Source: CAVWGP01 sp963754645 (GTDB lineage: Bacteria; Pseudomonadota; Alphaproteobacteria; Bin65). From it: a stretch of 64,000 nucleotides of DNA. Made by a program: the position numbers and the translations under genes. Of this stretch, positions 53,374 through 62,184 are shown one piece after another. The stretch covers positions 625,565 to 689,564 of the forward strand of contig CAVWGP010000001.1 in NCBI GenBank assembly GCA_963754645.1, written 5' to 3'. Each line of letters begins with the position of its first letter. Positions within the stretch are counted from its first letter, which is position 1. Under the pieces are notes generated by a model that worked only from the letters and a program-made list of their open reading frames with translations, searched no databases and was not told the origin of the DNA.

Positions 53374-53401
53374 TTGACAGAACGCTTGGCGGCCTTAGCT
53401 T
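53374..53401 (+). promoter_or_regulatory. possible promoter of the YCII-like gene
   Basis: Perfect TTGACA at 53374-53379, 16-nt spacer, weak TAGCTT at 53396-53401. Operator site A is immediately upstream. The -10 is poor, so only the -35 is convincing. Confidence 0.3.
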
Positions 53402-53462
53402 GGCCGCAAAATTTGCCCGCAGCCGCGGCAACCAGGCCGAGACAACTACCGGGAGAAGCCCC

Positions 53463-53807
53463 ATGCCGCTCTTTGCGGTCATCGCTTTCGACGATACGCC
53501 GCGCTCAGCCGAGCTCAGGACCAAGCATCGCGCGGAACACCGCGCCTATTCCAAGGCGCACGATGCCAATACGCGCTTCGCCGGCGCGTTCTATGGCGAT
53601 GACGGCAATCAGTGCGGCACGTTCAAGCTGTTCGAGGCCGAGAACGCTGAAGAGCTCTGGGACTGGTACCGCAACGAACCCTTCTACAAGGCTGGTGTGT
53701 ACAAGAGCTTTGAGATCCTCGATTTCCGCGTCGCGCTGAGCCGCTTTCCGGCCGGCGGCTGGGACCCGAACTTTCCCCCGACCATTCCGCCGAAGGTCAA
53801 GCGATAG
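53463..53807 (+). CDS. YCII-related protein
   Basis: 114-aa alpha-beta barrel-type small protein: PLFAVIAFDDTPRSAELRTK at the N-terminus, HRAEHRAYSKAHDANTRFAG with conserved histidines near residues 24-43, and ELWDWYRNEPFYKAGVYKSF near 68-87. Start chosen at 53463 because GGGAGAAG precedes it and the longer frame crosses the operator. YciI-like proteins are mostly uncharacterised; some relatives dehalogenate or isomerise muconolactone-like compounds. It is alone, convergent with the acyl-CoA synthetase 4 nt away, and sits under operator A. Confidence 0.83.
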   Translation: MPLFAVIAFDDTPRSAELRTKHRAEHRAYSKAHDANTRFAGAFYGDDGNQCGTFKLFEAENAEELWDWYRNEPFYKAGVYKSFEILDFRVALSRFPAGGWDPNFPPTIPPKVKR

Positions 53808-53811
53808 CGCG

Positions 53812-55434
53812 TTATCGCTTCGTGAACTTGATGCCGGAGCTCTCGATGTCCCAAGTTCGCGCGGTCTTCCCCTCGCCGCGCAGCAAATGCTTCAAGATCT
53901 TGTTCTGCGGGTTTTTCGGCAGATCGTCGCGGAACTCGACGTAGCGCGGCACCGCGTAATACGGCACGCGCTCGATGGCCCAGCGGCAGAGCGCCTCTTC
54001 GGTCAGCGTCGAGCCGGGTCGCAACACCGCCGTGATCTTCACGTCGTCGTCGCCGACCGCCGAGGCGACGGCGTGCACGGCGACCTCCTGGATATCCGGA
54101 TGGCTCTGGAACGTCACCTCCATTTCGAAGCTGGAAATATTCTCGCCCCGGCGCTTCAGATAGTCCTTCTTGCGGTCGACGAAGTAGAAAAAGCCCCGGT
54201 CGTCGAACTTACCGATGTCGCCGGTGTGGAACCACTGGTTGCGCATGGCCGCCATCGTCGCCTCCGGCCTGCGCCAGTAGCCCTTGAACATGATATCCGC
54301 CTTGTTCGGCCGCACCACAACTTCGCCGGGCATGTTGGGCGGAAGCTCCCTGTCCTCGTCGTCGAAGATGCGGAGGGCGAAGTCGGCATAGCGCTTGCCG
54401 GACGAATTCGGCGCGGCATAGTCGAGCCCGTCGAGCCAGGTGACGACGGCGGCTTCGGTCATGCCGTAGTCGTTCGAGCCGACGCGTTTGGCGCCGAAGC
54501 GCTCGCGCCATAGTCGCTTGACCGGATCCGAGAACGGCACGCCGCGCACGGTGTGAACTTGCCCGTAGCAGCGCTTCGCTTCCGGCGTATCCGGTGCATT
54601 GGCAATCATCAACGCCATCGGACCGACGAGCGAGACGATGGTCGCGCCCGAGCGCTCGATCTCCGGCCAGAACTGCGACAGGGAAAAGCGCGGCGCGATG
54701 ACGAGCCGGCCCTTGGTCAGGACGGTTGCGGCGACTCCGGTCATCAGCGCGTTGTTGTGGAAAAGCGGCATGGGCGAAAAGGTGATGTCGTCGGCCGTGG
54801 CCGGATTTCCTTTCAGCCGCGCATTGGCCAAATTGCAGAAGTAGTTGTAGCTCTGCATGCTGCCTTTCGACGGTCCAGTCGTGCCGGACGTGTAGATGAT
54901 GGCGGCCGTGTCGGATGGCTTCGGGCGCAGCGGGATCGGCGTTTCGTCAAGCCCGCGATGGCTGTCCAGCAGCGCCACGGCGATGGGACCGGGCGGAACC
55001 GCGCCCGCGAGATTGCGGCAGAGAATTAGTTTTGCATCGGCGAGGCGGTCCGCGACCGCAAGGATGCGCGGAAGGTATTCGGCCTCGCAAATCAGGATTG
55101 TGGCTCCCGAATCGGCGATCTGGTGGCGCAGGAATTCGCCCTTCAACGCCGTATTCACCGGCACGCTGATCGCCAGCAGTTTGTTGATTGCGAACCAGGC
55201 GGTCATGGCGTCGATATTGTTGTCGAGCATGCTGAGCACGGTGTCGTCGGCGCGCACGCCGAGTGCCGCCAGCGCATGCGCGAAACGTGTCGTCAGCCGG
55301 TCGAAGGCACCGTAGCTGAATAGCTCGCCCGAAAAATCGAGGAATACGCGCTCCGGCCCCGCCGCAAGCGCGCGCGCAAAGGCGGCGAGCAGCGTATCCT
55401 GACCTTGCCAATGCCAGTCATTGGCCGATGCCAT
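53812..55434 (-). CDS. AMP-binding acyl-CoA synthetase, CaiC-like
   Basis: 540-aa ANL-superfamily ligase. The P-loop AIIYTSGTTGPSKGSMQSYN is near residues 184-203, FHTGDIGKFDDRGFFYFVDR near 410-429 (core signature) and the catalytic-lysine region PKNPQNKILKHLLRGE near 510-525. Makes an acyl-CoA from acid, ATP and CoA. Nearest named relatives include crotonobetaine/carnitine-CoA ligase. Its start overlaps the end of the ABC permease gene by 17 nt, so uptake and activation appear to share a transcript controlled from operator B. Confidence 0.92.
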   Translation of the reverse strand: MASANDWHWQGQDTLLAAFARALAAGPERVFLDFSGELFSYGAFDRLTTRFAHALAALGVRADDTVLSMLDNNIDAMTAWFAINKLLAISVPVNTALKGEFLRHQIADSGATILICEAEYLPRILAVADRLADAKLILCRNLAGAVPPGPIAVALLDSHRGLDETPIPLRPKPSDTAAIIYTSGTTGPSKGSMQSYNYFCNLANARLKGNPATADDITFSPMPLFHNNALMTGVAATVLTKGRLVIAPRFSLSQFWPEIERSGATIVSLVGPMALMIANAPDTPEAKRCYGQVHTVRGVPFSDPVKRLWRERFGAKRVGSNDYGMTEAAVVTWLDGLDYAAPNSSGKRYADFALRIFDDEDRELPPNMPGEVVVRPNKADIMFKGYWRRPEATMAAMRNQWFHTGDIGKFDDRGFFYFVDRKKDYLKRRGENISSFEMEVTFQSHPDIQEVAVHAVASAVGDDDVKITAVLRPGSTLTEEALCRWAIERVPYYAVPRYVEFRDDLPKNPQNKILKHLLRGEGKTARTWDIESSGIKFTKR

Positions 55435-57142
55435 GGCCTATCCCTACGAAAGCTTGCTCAAAACGTCCCTGCCGCCGAACAGCATGGCTAAGAAAAACGC
55501 CGGCGGCGGTCACCGCCGTCATCACCAGCGCGATCGCGGCGACGAGCGGGAAGGAACCGTTCGACCAGTAATCGAACAAAACGGTGCCCATGACCTGGTT
55601 GCGCGGCGAGCGCACCATCATGGAGGCGGTGAACTCGTGCGTCAGCAGGACGAACATAAGCGCCGCGGCCCCGCCCAGCGTCGCGCGCATCAGCGGCAAG
55701 GTAATTCGCAGATCGGTCACGAAGCCGTTCGCGCCGCAGACCCGCGACGCCTCGCGATAGGCGGAGCCGAGCTGCAGCATGCCCGAGAGCTGCATGCGCG
55801 TGGTGAACGGAAGCATCAGCGTGACATAGACGACGATGATGACCCAGGACGTTCCGTAGAGGATGAGCGGGGGCCGGCTGTAGGTGAACAGGAAACCGGC
55901 GCCGAAAATCACGGCCGGAATGCCAAGCGGCATGGCGACGATGATGTCGAGGATCGCGCGCAGAACCGCGTTCCGGCGGCCCCGCACCAGGATCGCCGCG
56001 ACGACGAAGCCAAGCGCGAGCGAGATCGCGACGGCGATCGACGAAACGACGACGCTGGTCGCGATCGCATCGACGATGCCCGATTCGGCGAAGACTTGGC
56101 GAAAATTGTCGAGCGTCACGTTCGCCCAGCGCAGTCGCGGGCTCCAATAATTGGAGAAGGCGAGGATGCAGAGCGAGATCGTCGGCAGGCCGACCGTGAC
56201 GATCGTATAGAGAATGATGCCCGCAGCGGCCATGCGTGACGGCTTGCCGGCGATGCGGAAGGCGCGGCCGCCATGCGTCACGAAACGCGTCTCGTGGCGC
56301 AACAGAAATTTTTGCGCCAGCACGACGGCAAGGCCGAAGACGAGCAACGGCGAGCCGATGGCGGCGGCCTTGGCGAAATCGACCGGCGATTGATTGATCG
56401 CGATGTACATGTCGGTGGTCAGCACGACGACGCCCTTGTTCGTGCCCAGCAGCAATGGCGCCGTGAACTGGCCAAGTCCAAGCAGCAGCGCGACGCCGCC
56501 GCCATAAAGCAGCACGGGGCGCAGCAACGGCAGCACGACGCGGAAGAAAGTGACGAAGCCGGAGGCGCCGCTGACCCGCGATGCCTCGATCAATTCGGCC
56601 CCGATATTTCGCAGGCCCGCGCTCACGAACAGATAGACGAAGGCGCTCAGCGAGAAGCCGGTGATGGCGACGATCCAGAACAGCGAATAGGCGTCGGCCG
56701 GGCCCGAGTCGAGATCCGACCACCACGGCAACAACCGAAGCATGGCGTTCAGATAGCCCGGCCTCGGCGACAGCAGAAAGGCCCAGCCGCACACGTTCGC
56801 GACCGCGGGAATCACGATTGGCAGCACCGGCAATGCCTTGAGCCAGCTCATGCTCGGCGAAAGCTGAGTCGACCACCAGGCGAGCAGCGTGCCGAAAAAC
56901 ATGCCGATAGCAAAGGATCCGAGCGCAAGCCCGATGGTGTTTCGGATCGTCGTGCCGACGAAATCGCCGGTGAAGGCGGCGCGATAGCCGCGCGCCGCAT
57001 CCTCGAGGGCCAACGCTTGCAGCCGGATCAGCGGCACGATCACGAGATAGGCGAGCGCCGCGACGAACAGCACGAGCAGCCCTTGCTGCAATGCGCGCGT
57101 CGCGCGCTGCCTCGCCGCCAAATGCCCGGTGTCGTCGTTCAT
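55418..57142 (-). CDS. two-domain ABC transporter permease (AfuB/FbpB/ThiP-like)
   Basis: 574 aa with two tandem permease halves, each of about six TM segments. The first EAA loop is EASRVSGASGFVTFFRVVLP near residues 218-237, the second EASRVCGANGFVTDLRITLP near 490-509. Both halves in one chain are typical of iron, thiamine and some phosphonate or amine importers. Start 57142 was chosen because the frame upstream is a shadow of the binding-protein remnant. No ATPase gene is adjacent, and the binding-protein gene is truncated, so the transporter may depend on components elsewhere or be defunct. Confidence 0.9.
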   Translation of the reverse strand: MNDDTGHLAARQRATRALQQGLLVLFVAALAYLVIVPLIRLQALALEDAARGYRAAFTGDFVGTTIRNTIGLALGSFAIGMFFGTLLAWWSTQLSPSMSWLKALPVLPIVIPAVANVCGWAFLLSPRPGYLNAMLRLLPWWSDLDSGPADAYSLFWIVAITGFSLSAFVYLFVSAGLRNIGAELIEASRVSGASGFVTFFRVVLPLLRPVLLYGGGVALLLGLGQFTAPLLLGTNKGVVVLTTDMYIAINQSPVDFAKAAAIGSPLLVFGLAVVLAQKFLLRHETRFVTHGGRAFRIAGKPSRMAAAGIILYTIVTVGLPTISLCILAFSNYWSPRLRWANVTLDNFRQVFAESGIVDAIATSVVVSSIAVAISLALGFVVAAILVRGRRNAVLRAILDIIVAMPLGIPAVIFGAGFLFTYSRPPLILYGTSWVIIVVYVTLMLPFTTRMQLSGMLQLGSAYREASRVCGANGFVTDLRITLPLMRATLGGAAALMFVLLTHEFTASMMVRSPRNQVMGTVLFDYWSNGSFPLVAAIALVMTAVTAAGVFLSHAVRRQGRFEQAFVGIGHGIGQ

Positions 57143-57171
57143 GCGCGCTCTTTGCGCCTTCGCCGGCGATC

Positions 57172-57384
57172 CTATTTGCCGACGAACAGCTTTTTCCACT
57201 TCTCTCGATAGGCCGTCACGTATTCCGGCGTCAGTTTGGACAGGTTCTGAACCCGAACGGCGTCCGTCGAACCGAGGGTGCCCTTGATATTCGGCAGCAC
57301 GGAAGCGGCCTTGCGGGCGATCGCTTCCTGTCCCGATCCGGTTGCCTTGAAATCGAATGCGCTCAAGTTTCTGCCGAATGGCAC
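57172..57384 (-). pseudogene. C-terminal fragment of an ABC substrate-binding protein
   Basis: About 70 codons ending VTAYREKWKKLFVGK, preceded by FDFKATGSGQEAIARKAASV. This looks like the C-terminal helix region of an extracellular iron/thiamine-type binding protein (the end KLTPEYVTAYREKW is typical). The frame is open 12 codons further to about 57414, but no ATG, signal peptide or receptor N-terminus exists; only a GTG at 57384. It is followed by the two-domain permease after 29 nt, as expected for SBP-permease order. Most of the receptor gene (about 270 codons) is missing, and the break lies next to operator B. Confidence 0.7.
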
Positions 57385-57420
57385 AATGGCACCTCGCGGC
57401 CAGGGACGATCTTTTTTCAG

Positions 57421-57436
57421 CCGACTGGACGGTCGG
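57421..57436. promoter_or_regulatory. TetR-type operator candidate, site B
   Basis: CCGACTGGACGGTCGG, the most symmetrical copy, with 5-base outer arms CCGAC/GTCGG. It lies between the minus-strand receptor-remnant/permease/ligase operon and the NTF2-fold gene (+). TATGAT at 57440-57445, directly beside it, could be the -10 box of the plus-strand gene, so a bound repressor would cover the promoter. Confidence 0.68.
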
Positions 57437-57488
57437 CACTATGATTGAATAGCTTGAGACTCGTCAACAACGCTACGGACGAGCCGCG

Positions 57489-57974
57489 ATGGGGCAAATT
57501 CAAAACCTCGAAGATGTCGCCAGCCGACAGGCGATCGTCGACCTGATCTACCGTTACGCCAGCCGTATCGATGCCGGCGACATCGACGGCGTGCTCGCCT
57601 GCTTTGCGGAAAATTGCGCCGCCGCCTATGGCAACGGCGCCGTGACTTTGAACGGCAAGGCGGAACTCAGGAGCTTCTTCATCAAGGCGCTCGACACGGA
57701 CGGGGGAAACTCAACCGCATCTTCGCATTTCATGACCAATGTGCTGGTCACTTTGCGCGGTGCCGAGGCCGAGGCCGAGACCACCGCGATGGCCGTGCGC
57801 AATATTTCGCCCGGCAAAGTCACGGTGCGGGGCTTGATCTATCGCGACGTGCTCGCGCGCGCAGGCGGAACATGGCTAATTCGCAGGCGCGAGCATGTCA
57901 CGATCTGGGAGTTCGAAACGCCGGGACGCTTCCTCGCCGGCCTCAAACCGGGTGCGCCGCAAGGCCGCTCTTGA
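57489..57974 (+). CDS. SnoaL-like / NTF2-fold protein
   Basis: 161-aa protein: ASRQAIVDLIYRYASRIDAG near residues 11-30 and DIDGVLACFAENCAAAYGNG near 31-50 are the conserved N-terminal helix pair of SnoaL_4-type domains. The late RREHVTIWEFETPGRFL forms the last strand. Function unknown: isomerase, dehydratase or hydroxylase-associated roles occur in the fold. Its 3' end overlaps the convergent TetR gene by 32 nt, and site B lies 53 nt upstream. Confidence 0.83.
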   Translation: MGQIQNLEDVASRQAIVDLIYRYASRIDAGDIDGVLACFAENCAAAYGNGAVTLNGKAELRSFFIKALDTDGGNSTASSHFMTNVLVTLRGAEAEAETTAMAVRNISPGKVTVRGLIYRDVLARAGGTWLIRRREHVTIWEFETPGRFLAGLKPGAPQGRS

Positions 57975-58668
57975 ATATCTCCCAGCATTTCGCGGCAATT
58001 TCGAGCGGCTTGCCGTCGCGCGCCGGCCGGTACCACTGGTAGCCCCAATTGCAGATGCCCAAAAGCGCGAGCGCGGTGAGACGGGGATTGGCACGGCGGA
58101 ATAATCCCTTGTCCATGCCGATCTCGATCACGGCGACGACTTCGGCAAGATAAGCGCTGCGCTCGGCGCGAATTTTCACGCGCCGCTCGCCGTCGAGTTC
58201 GCGCATGTGCTCGAAAAAAGCCCGCACATAGCCGGGGAAATCGCGCATCTGCTCGAAGATGTCGCCGTAAAGCCCGCGCAGGATCGCCTCGGGGCCCTGC
58301 CCCGACGCGCGCCGTTCGCCGATCTTGGCGCGCAAGGCCTCGATCATCGCCTGGTGGATTTGAAACAGGATTTCGTCTTTGGAGCGGACGTAATGATAGA
58401 GCGTCGGTTTCTTCAGGCCGGCGGCCTTCGCGATCGTCTCCATATTGACGCCGTGATAACCGACCTCGTCGAAGAGCCGTGCCGAGGCGCGCATGATGTC
58501 GGCTTGGCGCTGGCGCGTCCGCTCCAGATCGACCTTGGGTCCGCGCCGGCGCGGAACCTGGACGCCGTCGTCCTCCCGCGGTTCCGGAGCACAACGCGCG
58601 GCGAGCCTTCTTTTCACTTGTCGTTTCTTTCGTTCGCCCGCCACCGCAATCAACCCATGAAATTTCAT
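57943..58668 (-). CDS. TetR/AcrR-family transcriptional regulator
   Basis: 241 aa. The TetR N-terminal DNA-binding domain spans about residues 50-100: ADIMRASARLFDEVGYHGVN then METIAKAAGLKKPTLYHYVR, with helix 3 GLKKPTLYHYV. About 50 basic residues precede it; a GTG about 17 codons in is an alternative start. The C-terminal half (FPGYVRAFFEHMRELDGERR, later GICNWGYQWYRPARDG) is a ligand-binding domain of the fatty-acid/CoA-ester-regulator type. Operator site C lies about 80 nt upstream of its start, between it and the enoyl-CoA hydratase gene, suggesting autoregulation. It is the only regulator gene in the window. Confidence 0.92.
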   Translation of the reverse strand: MKFHGLIAVAGERKKRQVKRRLAARCAPEPREDDGVQVPRRRGPKVDLERTRQRQADIMRASARLFDEVGYHGVNMETIAKAAGLKKPTLYHYVRSKDEILFQIHQAMIEALRAKIGERRASGQGPEAILRGLYGDIFEQMRDFPGYVRAFFEHMRELDGERRVKIRAERSAYLAEVVAVIEIGMDKGLFRRANPRLTALALLGICNWGYQWYRPARDGKPLEIAAKCWEIFKSGLAAHPV

Positions 58669-58717
58669 TCGACCGTATGGGCGGACGAGTCATTCGTCCA
58701 GTTGTGACGGTCCCGCC

Positions 58718-58744
58718 TTGACAGAAATCGCATTATGTTATTAT
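58718..58744 (+). promoter_or_regulatory. promoter of the enoyl-CoA hydratase gene
   Basis: Perfect TTGACA at 58718-58723 and TATTAT (5/6) at 58739-58744 with a 15-nt spacer, slightly short. Operator site C begins 5 nt after the -10 box, covering the expected transcription start, the classical arrangement for repression. Confidence 0.5.
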
Positions 58745-58748
58745 TCGA

Positions 58749-58764
58749 TCGACTGGTCAGTCGG
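58749..58764. promoter_or_regulatory. TetR-type operator candidate, site C
   Basis: TCGACTGGTCAGTCGG, differing from the other copies at two inner positions. It is between the TetR gene (-) and the enoyl-CoA hydratase gene (+), immediately after the -10 box of the plus-strand promoter. Confidence 0.62.
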
Positions 58765-58871
58765 CAATATTAGCGGTGGACGGCCGGGCGCCTTTTGAGA
58801 GACGATCCGTAGGCACCCGAAAACCTACAAACCCAAACCGACCACGCGCCGGCACTTTGAAGGAGCACCCG

Positions 58872-59666
58872 ATGGCCCAAAAAGGCGATGTCGTCCAATA
58901 CGAAATCGAAGGTCCGATCGCGACGATTTGGATCAACCGGCCGCATGTGAAAAATTGCATCAATCCGGAAACGCTGAACAAGCTCGGCGAATATGCCCGC
59001 AAGGCCGAGGCCGACGACGCGGTGCGGGCCGTGGTCTTTCGCGGCCGCGGCAATACGTTCTGCGCCGGCGCCGATCTCGGCGAGCTCCTGACGCCGCAGC
59101 TTGCGACCAGCGTCGGCTCCATCGAACTCGCCCAGCTCTCGGCCAAGACCTACGATCACTTCTTCAACATGAAGAAGCCGACGATCGCCGCGGTCGAGGG
59201 CCATGCGGTCGCGGGCGGGTTCGAGCTGATGATCTCCTGCGATTTCGCGCTGGCCGCGACCACGGCGAAGATCGGCGATTTCCACATTCGCCGCGCGCTA
59301 TTCGGCGGCGCCGGCCCGATTTACCGCCTGCCGCGCTATATCGGCCTGCGCCGCGCCAAGGAATTGATGCTGACAGGCAAGCTGCTCTCCGGCACGGAAT
59401 GCAAGGAATGGGGCTTGGTGAACGATTGCGCCCCGCCGGAAAAGTTCGACGCCTTGATCAAGAGCTTCTGCGAGCCGCTGGTCGACAAGAGTCCGTTCTG
59501 CATGTGGATGACCAAGCTGGCGGTCAATCGCGGCTTGGACGCCGATACCGATACGCTGATCGCGCTCGAAACGATGACATGCAACGTGGTGCATCATTCG
59601 GCCGACGCCAAGGAAGGCGTCGCCGCGTTTCTTGCCAAGCGCCCGCCGAAATGGGCCGGCCGCTGA
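58872..59666 (+). CDS. enoyl-CoA hydratase/isomerase (crotonase) family
   Basis: 264-aa crotonase-fold enzyme. AAGGAG lies 7-12 nt before the ATG at 58872. RGNTFCAGADLGELLT near residues 59-74 and the oxyanion/catalytic block EGHAVAGGFELMISCDFALA near 109-128 are typical. VFRGRGN and the C-terminal KEGVAAFLAKRPPKWAGR match true hydratases. Adjacent to the TetR gene and preceded by operator site C, so it is probably induced by the pathway's CoA ester. No operon partner follows; the next gene is convergent. Confidence 0.92.
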   Translation: MAQKGDVVQYEIEGPIATIWINRPHVKNCINPETLNKLGEYARKAEADDAVRAVVFRGRGNTFCAGADLGELLTPQLATSVGSIELAQLSAKTYDHFFNMKKPTIAAVEGHAVAGGFELMISCDFALAATTAKIGDFHIRRALFGGAGPIYRLPRYIGLRRAKELMLTGKLLSGTECKEWGLVNDCAPPEKFDALIKSFCEPLVDKSPFCMWMTKLAVNRGLDADTDTLIALETMTCNVVHHSADAKEGVAAFLAKRPPKWAGR

Positions 59667-59698
59667 TCCTAAGCTTGCGGCCCCGTTAATCGGGATAA

Positions 59699-60795
59699 TC
59701 AGCTCGCGGCGGTTTCGGCGAGCCGGGCGATGTGATGTCGGCGGTCGCCGAAGCTCGAACGTAACGCCAGCAATCGCCGGTACCAATGGCTGACGATCAG
59801 CTCGTCGGTCATGCCGCTGCCGCCGTGAAGCTGGATCGTCTCGGCGCCGACAAGCTGGGCGGCGTCGCAGGCCCGGACCTTCGCCAACGACACGGCTCGG
59901 CGTCGTTCCGCCGCCGAGCCGCCGCACGCCAGCGCAGCGGCAAAGGCGAGCGACCGGGTCTCCTCGCAGGCGATCCACATATCGGCAATCCGGTGCTGAA
60001 GCGCCTGAAACGTACCGATCGGCGCGCCGAATTGGCGTCGCGTCCGAACATGCTCGACCGTCGCCTTGATGCAGGCGTCCATGATGCCGACCATCGCCGC
60101 GATTTCGGCCGCTTCGGCGCGGTCAGCGGCCGCGGCCAGCGCGTCTTGGGCAGGGTCCGCGTCCAACGCCGCAGCCGGCTCCACGACGCAGCCGGCAAGC
60201 TTCAGATCGCCGGCGGGCAGTCCGTCGATGCGCCCGCGTTGCACGACCGAGAGCCCCGGCCGGTCCCGCGCCACCGCGAACAAACGGATCTCGCCACCAG
60301 CGTCGCGGGCGCTGACAATGAAAACATCGGCGTCTTGCGCCGAAGGAACGAGGCACTTCGTTCCATCGAGTTGCCAGTCTCCCGAGGGAAGGCGCTGGGC
60401 CGCGGTTGCGACCCGATCGAGACTGTATCGCTGCTCGGCTTCCTGATGCGCCACGACGGCGATCGCTTCGCCGGCAGCGATCGCCGTCAGCAGGCGCTCC
60501 GCCTGTTCGCTTCGGGCGGCGGCGGCGATCAACGCGGCGGCATGAATGCCGCACGCCAGAACGGGCTCGTGCGGCAGCGCGGGCGCAAGGCGCTCGGCCG
60601 CCAGCATCATTTCGACCGGGCCGCCCATTCCACCGAACTCTCGGGAATCGCCAGCGCCAAGGCGCCAAGATCGGCGAGGCGCTTGAGGCGCGCGCGGTCG
60701 AAGCCATGGCGCGGTCGCGCCGGTCCGAGGCCATATTCGCGCGCGGCGAAGCGCGCGATCTGGTCCGAAAATTGTTGCTGTTCGAGGGTGAGCAT
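59699..60795 (-). pseudogene. acyl-CoA dehydrogenase-like protein with a single frameshift
   Basis: The N-terminal frame (MLTLEQQQFSDQIARFAARE) reads to LALAIPESS, then near 60640 one base appears missing and the frame continues GGMGGPVEMMLAAERLAPAL to a natural end at 59699. Late ACAD blocks are present: RRQFGAPIGTFQALQHRIAD and IQLHGGSGMTDELIVSHWYR. The catalytic-base region is degenerate relative to classic acyl-CoA dehydrogenases, resembling the smaller, partner-type chain of heteromeric ACADs such as those in steroid side-chain breakdown. Conceptual length about 365 aa. Co-directional with the next ACAD, 19 nt apart. Confidence 0.85.
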
Positions 60796-60814
60796 GCCGG
60801 GCATGGAAGGTTGC

Positions 60815-61992
60815 TCACAATCCGATCAATGTTTTCGCGATGATCTTGCGCTGCACTTCGTTCGAGCCGCCGTAGATGGTAGTCGCACGCGCCCCGAGCA
60901 GCCGCGCGATCGAGCCATGGGCGTGAAGATCGCGGCCGTCGTTGCCCCCGATACGGAAAGCCGGCTCGTAAGGCTGCCCAAGCGGACCGAGCGCCTCGTA
61001 GGCGAATCGGTCAGCGCCTGTTCCAACTCCGAGCCGCGAATTTTCAGCATTCCGACGGCGGCCGGCGAAGGCGCCCCGAGCCGGCCTCGCGGATGGTCCT
61101 CAGCGCGGTCCACTCGAGCGCCGCGAGACGGAGTCGAGTTCGGCAAAACGGGCGCGGAATCGCCGTCTTCCATCAGGCCCGCGCCGCCTCGCATCCATGG
61201 CGGCGAGGCCGCGCCGAATGCCGCGCAGAATGCGTTTCTGCTTGCCGATCTCCGCGACCAGAAGCCGCTCGTGGCCGAGCAGGAATTTCGCGATGTCCAG
61301 CCCGCGTTTTCCTCGCCGACGCGATCGGCGACCGGCACCCGAACATTGTCGAACACGACTTCGTTCAGGTGGTGCCGCCCTTCGAGCGTCACGATCGGCC
61401 GCACGGCGATGCCGGGCGCTGCCATGTCGATGAGCAGGAAGGAGATGCCGGCCTGCGGTTTTCCGCCGGCGCCCGTTCGCACAAGGCAGAAAATACGGTC
61501 CGCCCAATGCGCCATCGTCGTCCATATCTTCCGGCCGTTGACAAGTAGTGGTCGCCGTCGCGGTCCGCGCGCGTCCTCAGGGCCGCAAGGTCGGAGCCGG
61601 CTTCGGGCTCCGAATAGCCCTGGCACCAGAAGGTTCGCTCGGGATGCCCGGCAACTATTTCGCCTTCTGTTCGTCCGTGCCGTAGGTGAAGATCACCGGG
61701 CCGACATAATTCACGCCGAACGGAAACAGCCACGGCGCGCCGGCGAGCGCGCATTGTTCGTCGAAGAGATAGGATTGCAGCGCATCCAGCCTCGCCGCCG
61801 AACGCCTCCGGCCAGGCCCCGCATAGCAACCCGCCCGGGCCAGGATCCGCTGCCACCGCACATAGTCCTCGCGTCGAGATCGACGCCCGCTTCGACTCGC
61901 CGCGCGAGGTCGGTCGGCAGGTTGACCGGCGCAAAAGACCCGAATGCTCCGCCTTGAAATCGCTCTTCCTCGTCGCTCAGGGGAAATCCCAA
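60815..61992 (-). pseudogene. acyl-CoA dehydrogenase with multiple frameshifts
   Basis: Fragments in all three frames tile one ACAD: DLARRVEAGVDLDAR (61992 end), YLFDEQCALAGAPWLFPFGV, FWCQGYSEPEAGSDLAALRT, VNGRKIWTTMAHWADRIFCL, VVFDNVRVPVADRVGEENAG, then IAKFLLGHERLLVAEIGKQ and a C-terminal ATTIYGGSNEVQRKIIAKTL ending at 60815. Every core motif, including EPEAGSDLA and the Glu-containing YGGSNE, is intact, so the breaks look like base-call errors. Paired with the downstream ACAD-like gene it may form a heteromeric enzyme. Operators D and E lie just upstream. Confidence 0.87.
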
Positions 61993-62035
61993 TGCCGCTC
62001 TCGCCCGCGCCCGGTCGAGCCTAGGTGATTAATGT

Positions 62036-62051
62036 TCGACCGTCCAGTCGG
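62036..62051. promoter_or_regulatory. TetR-type operator candidate, site D
   Basis: TCGACCGTCCAGTCGG; its complement CCGACTGGACGGTCGA is identical to site E. Located 44 nt before the minus-strand ACAD gene start. Confidence 0.68.
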
Positions 62052-62090
62052 CCATGTCCGGTAAGCCGGATGTCAGCGAAAATCTAAAGT

Positions 62091-62106
62091 CCGACTGGAC
62101 GGTCGA
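62091..62106. promoter_or_regulatory. TetR-type operator candidate, site E
   Basis: CCGACTGGACGGTCGA, an exact inverted copy of site D with centres 55 bp apart (just over five helical turns), in the 192-nt gap between divergent ACAD genes. Two sites in one control region suggest cooperative or bidirectional control. Confidence 0.7.
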
Positions 62107-62184
62107 TAACACAATGATAGCTCGGGATTTTTCCGGTCGCCGCCACCGTGCGTCGCGGCGACCAAGCGCGGGAAGTGCCTCTCC

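Noticed and set aside
55418..57439. A 673-codon version of the two-domain permease
   Set aside because: The extra N-terminus overlaps the receptor remnant in another frame and operator B, with no membrane or signal features; the ATG at 57142 is better.
59682..59694. Small inverted repeat after the enoyl-CoA hydratase as a terminator
   Set aside because: Only a 4-bp stem with no T-run; too weak to report as a feature.
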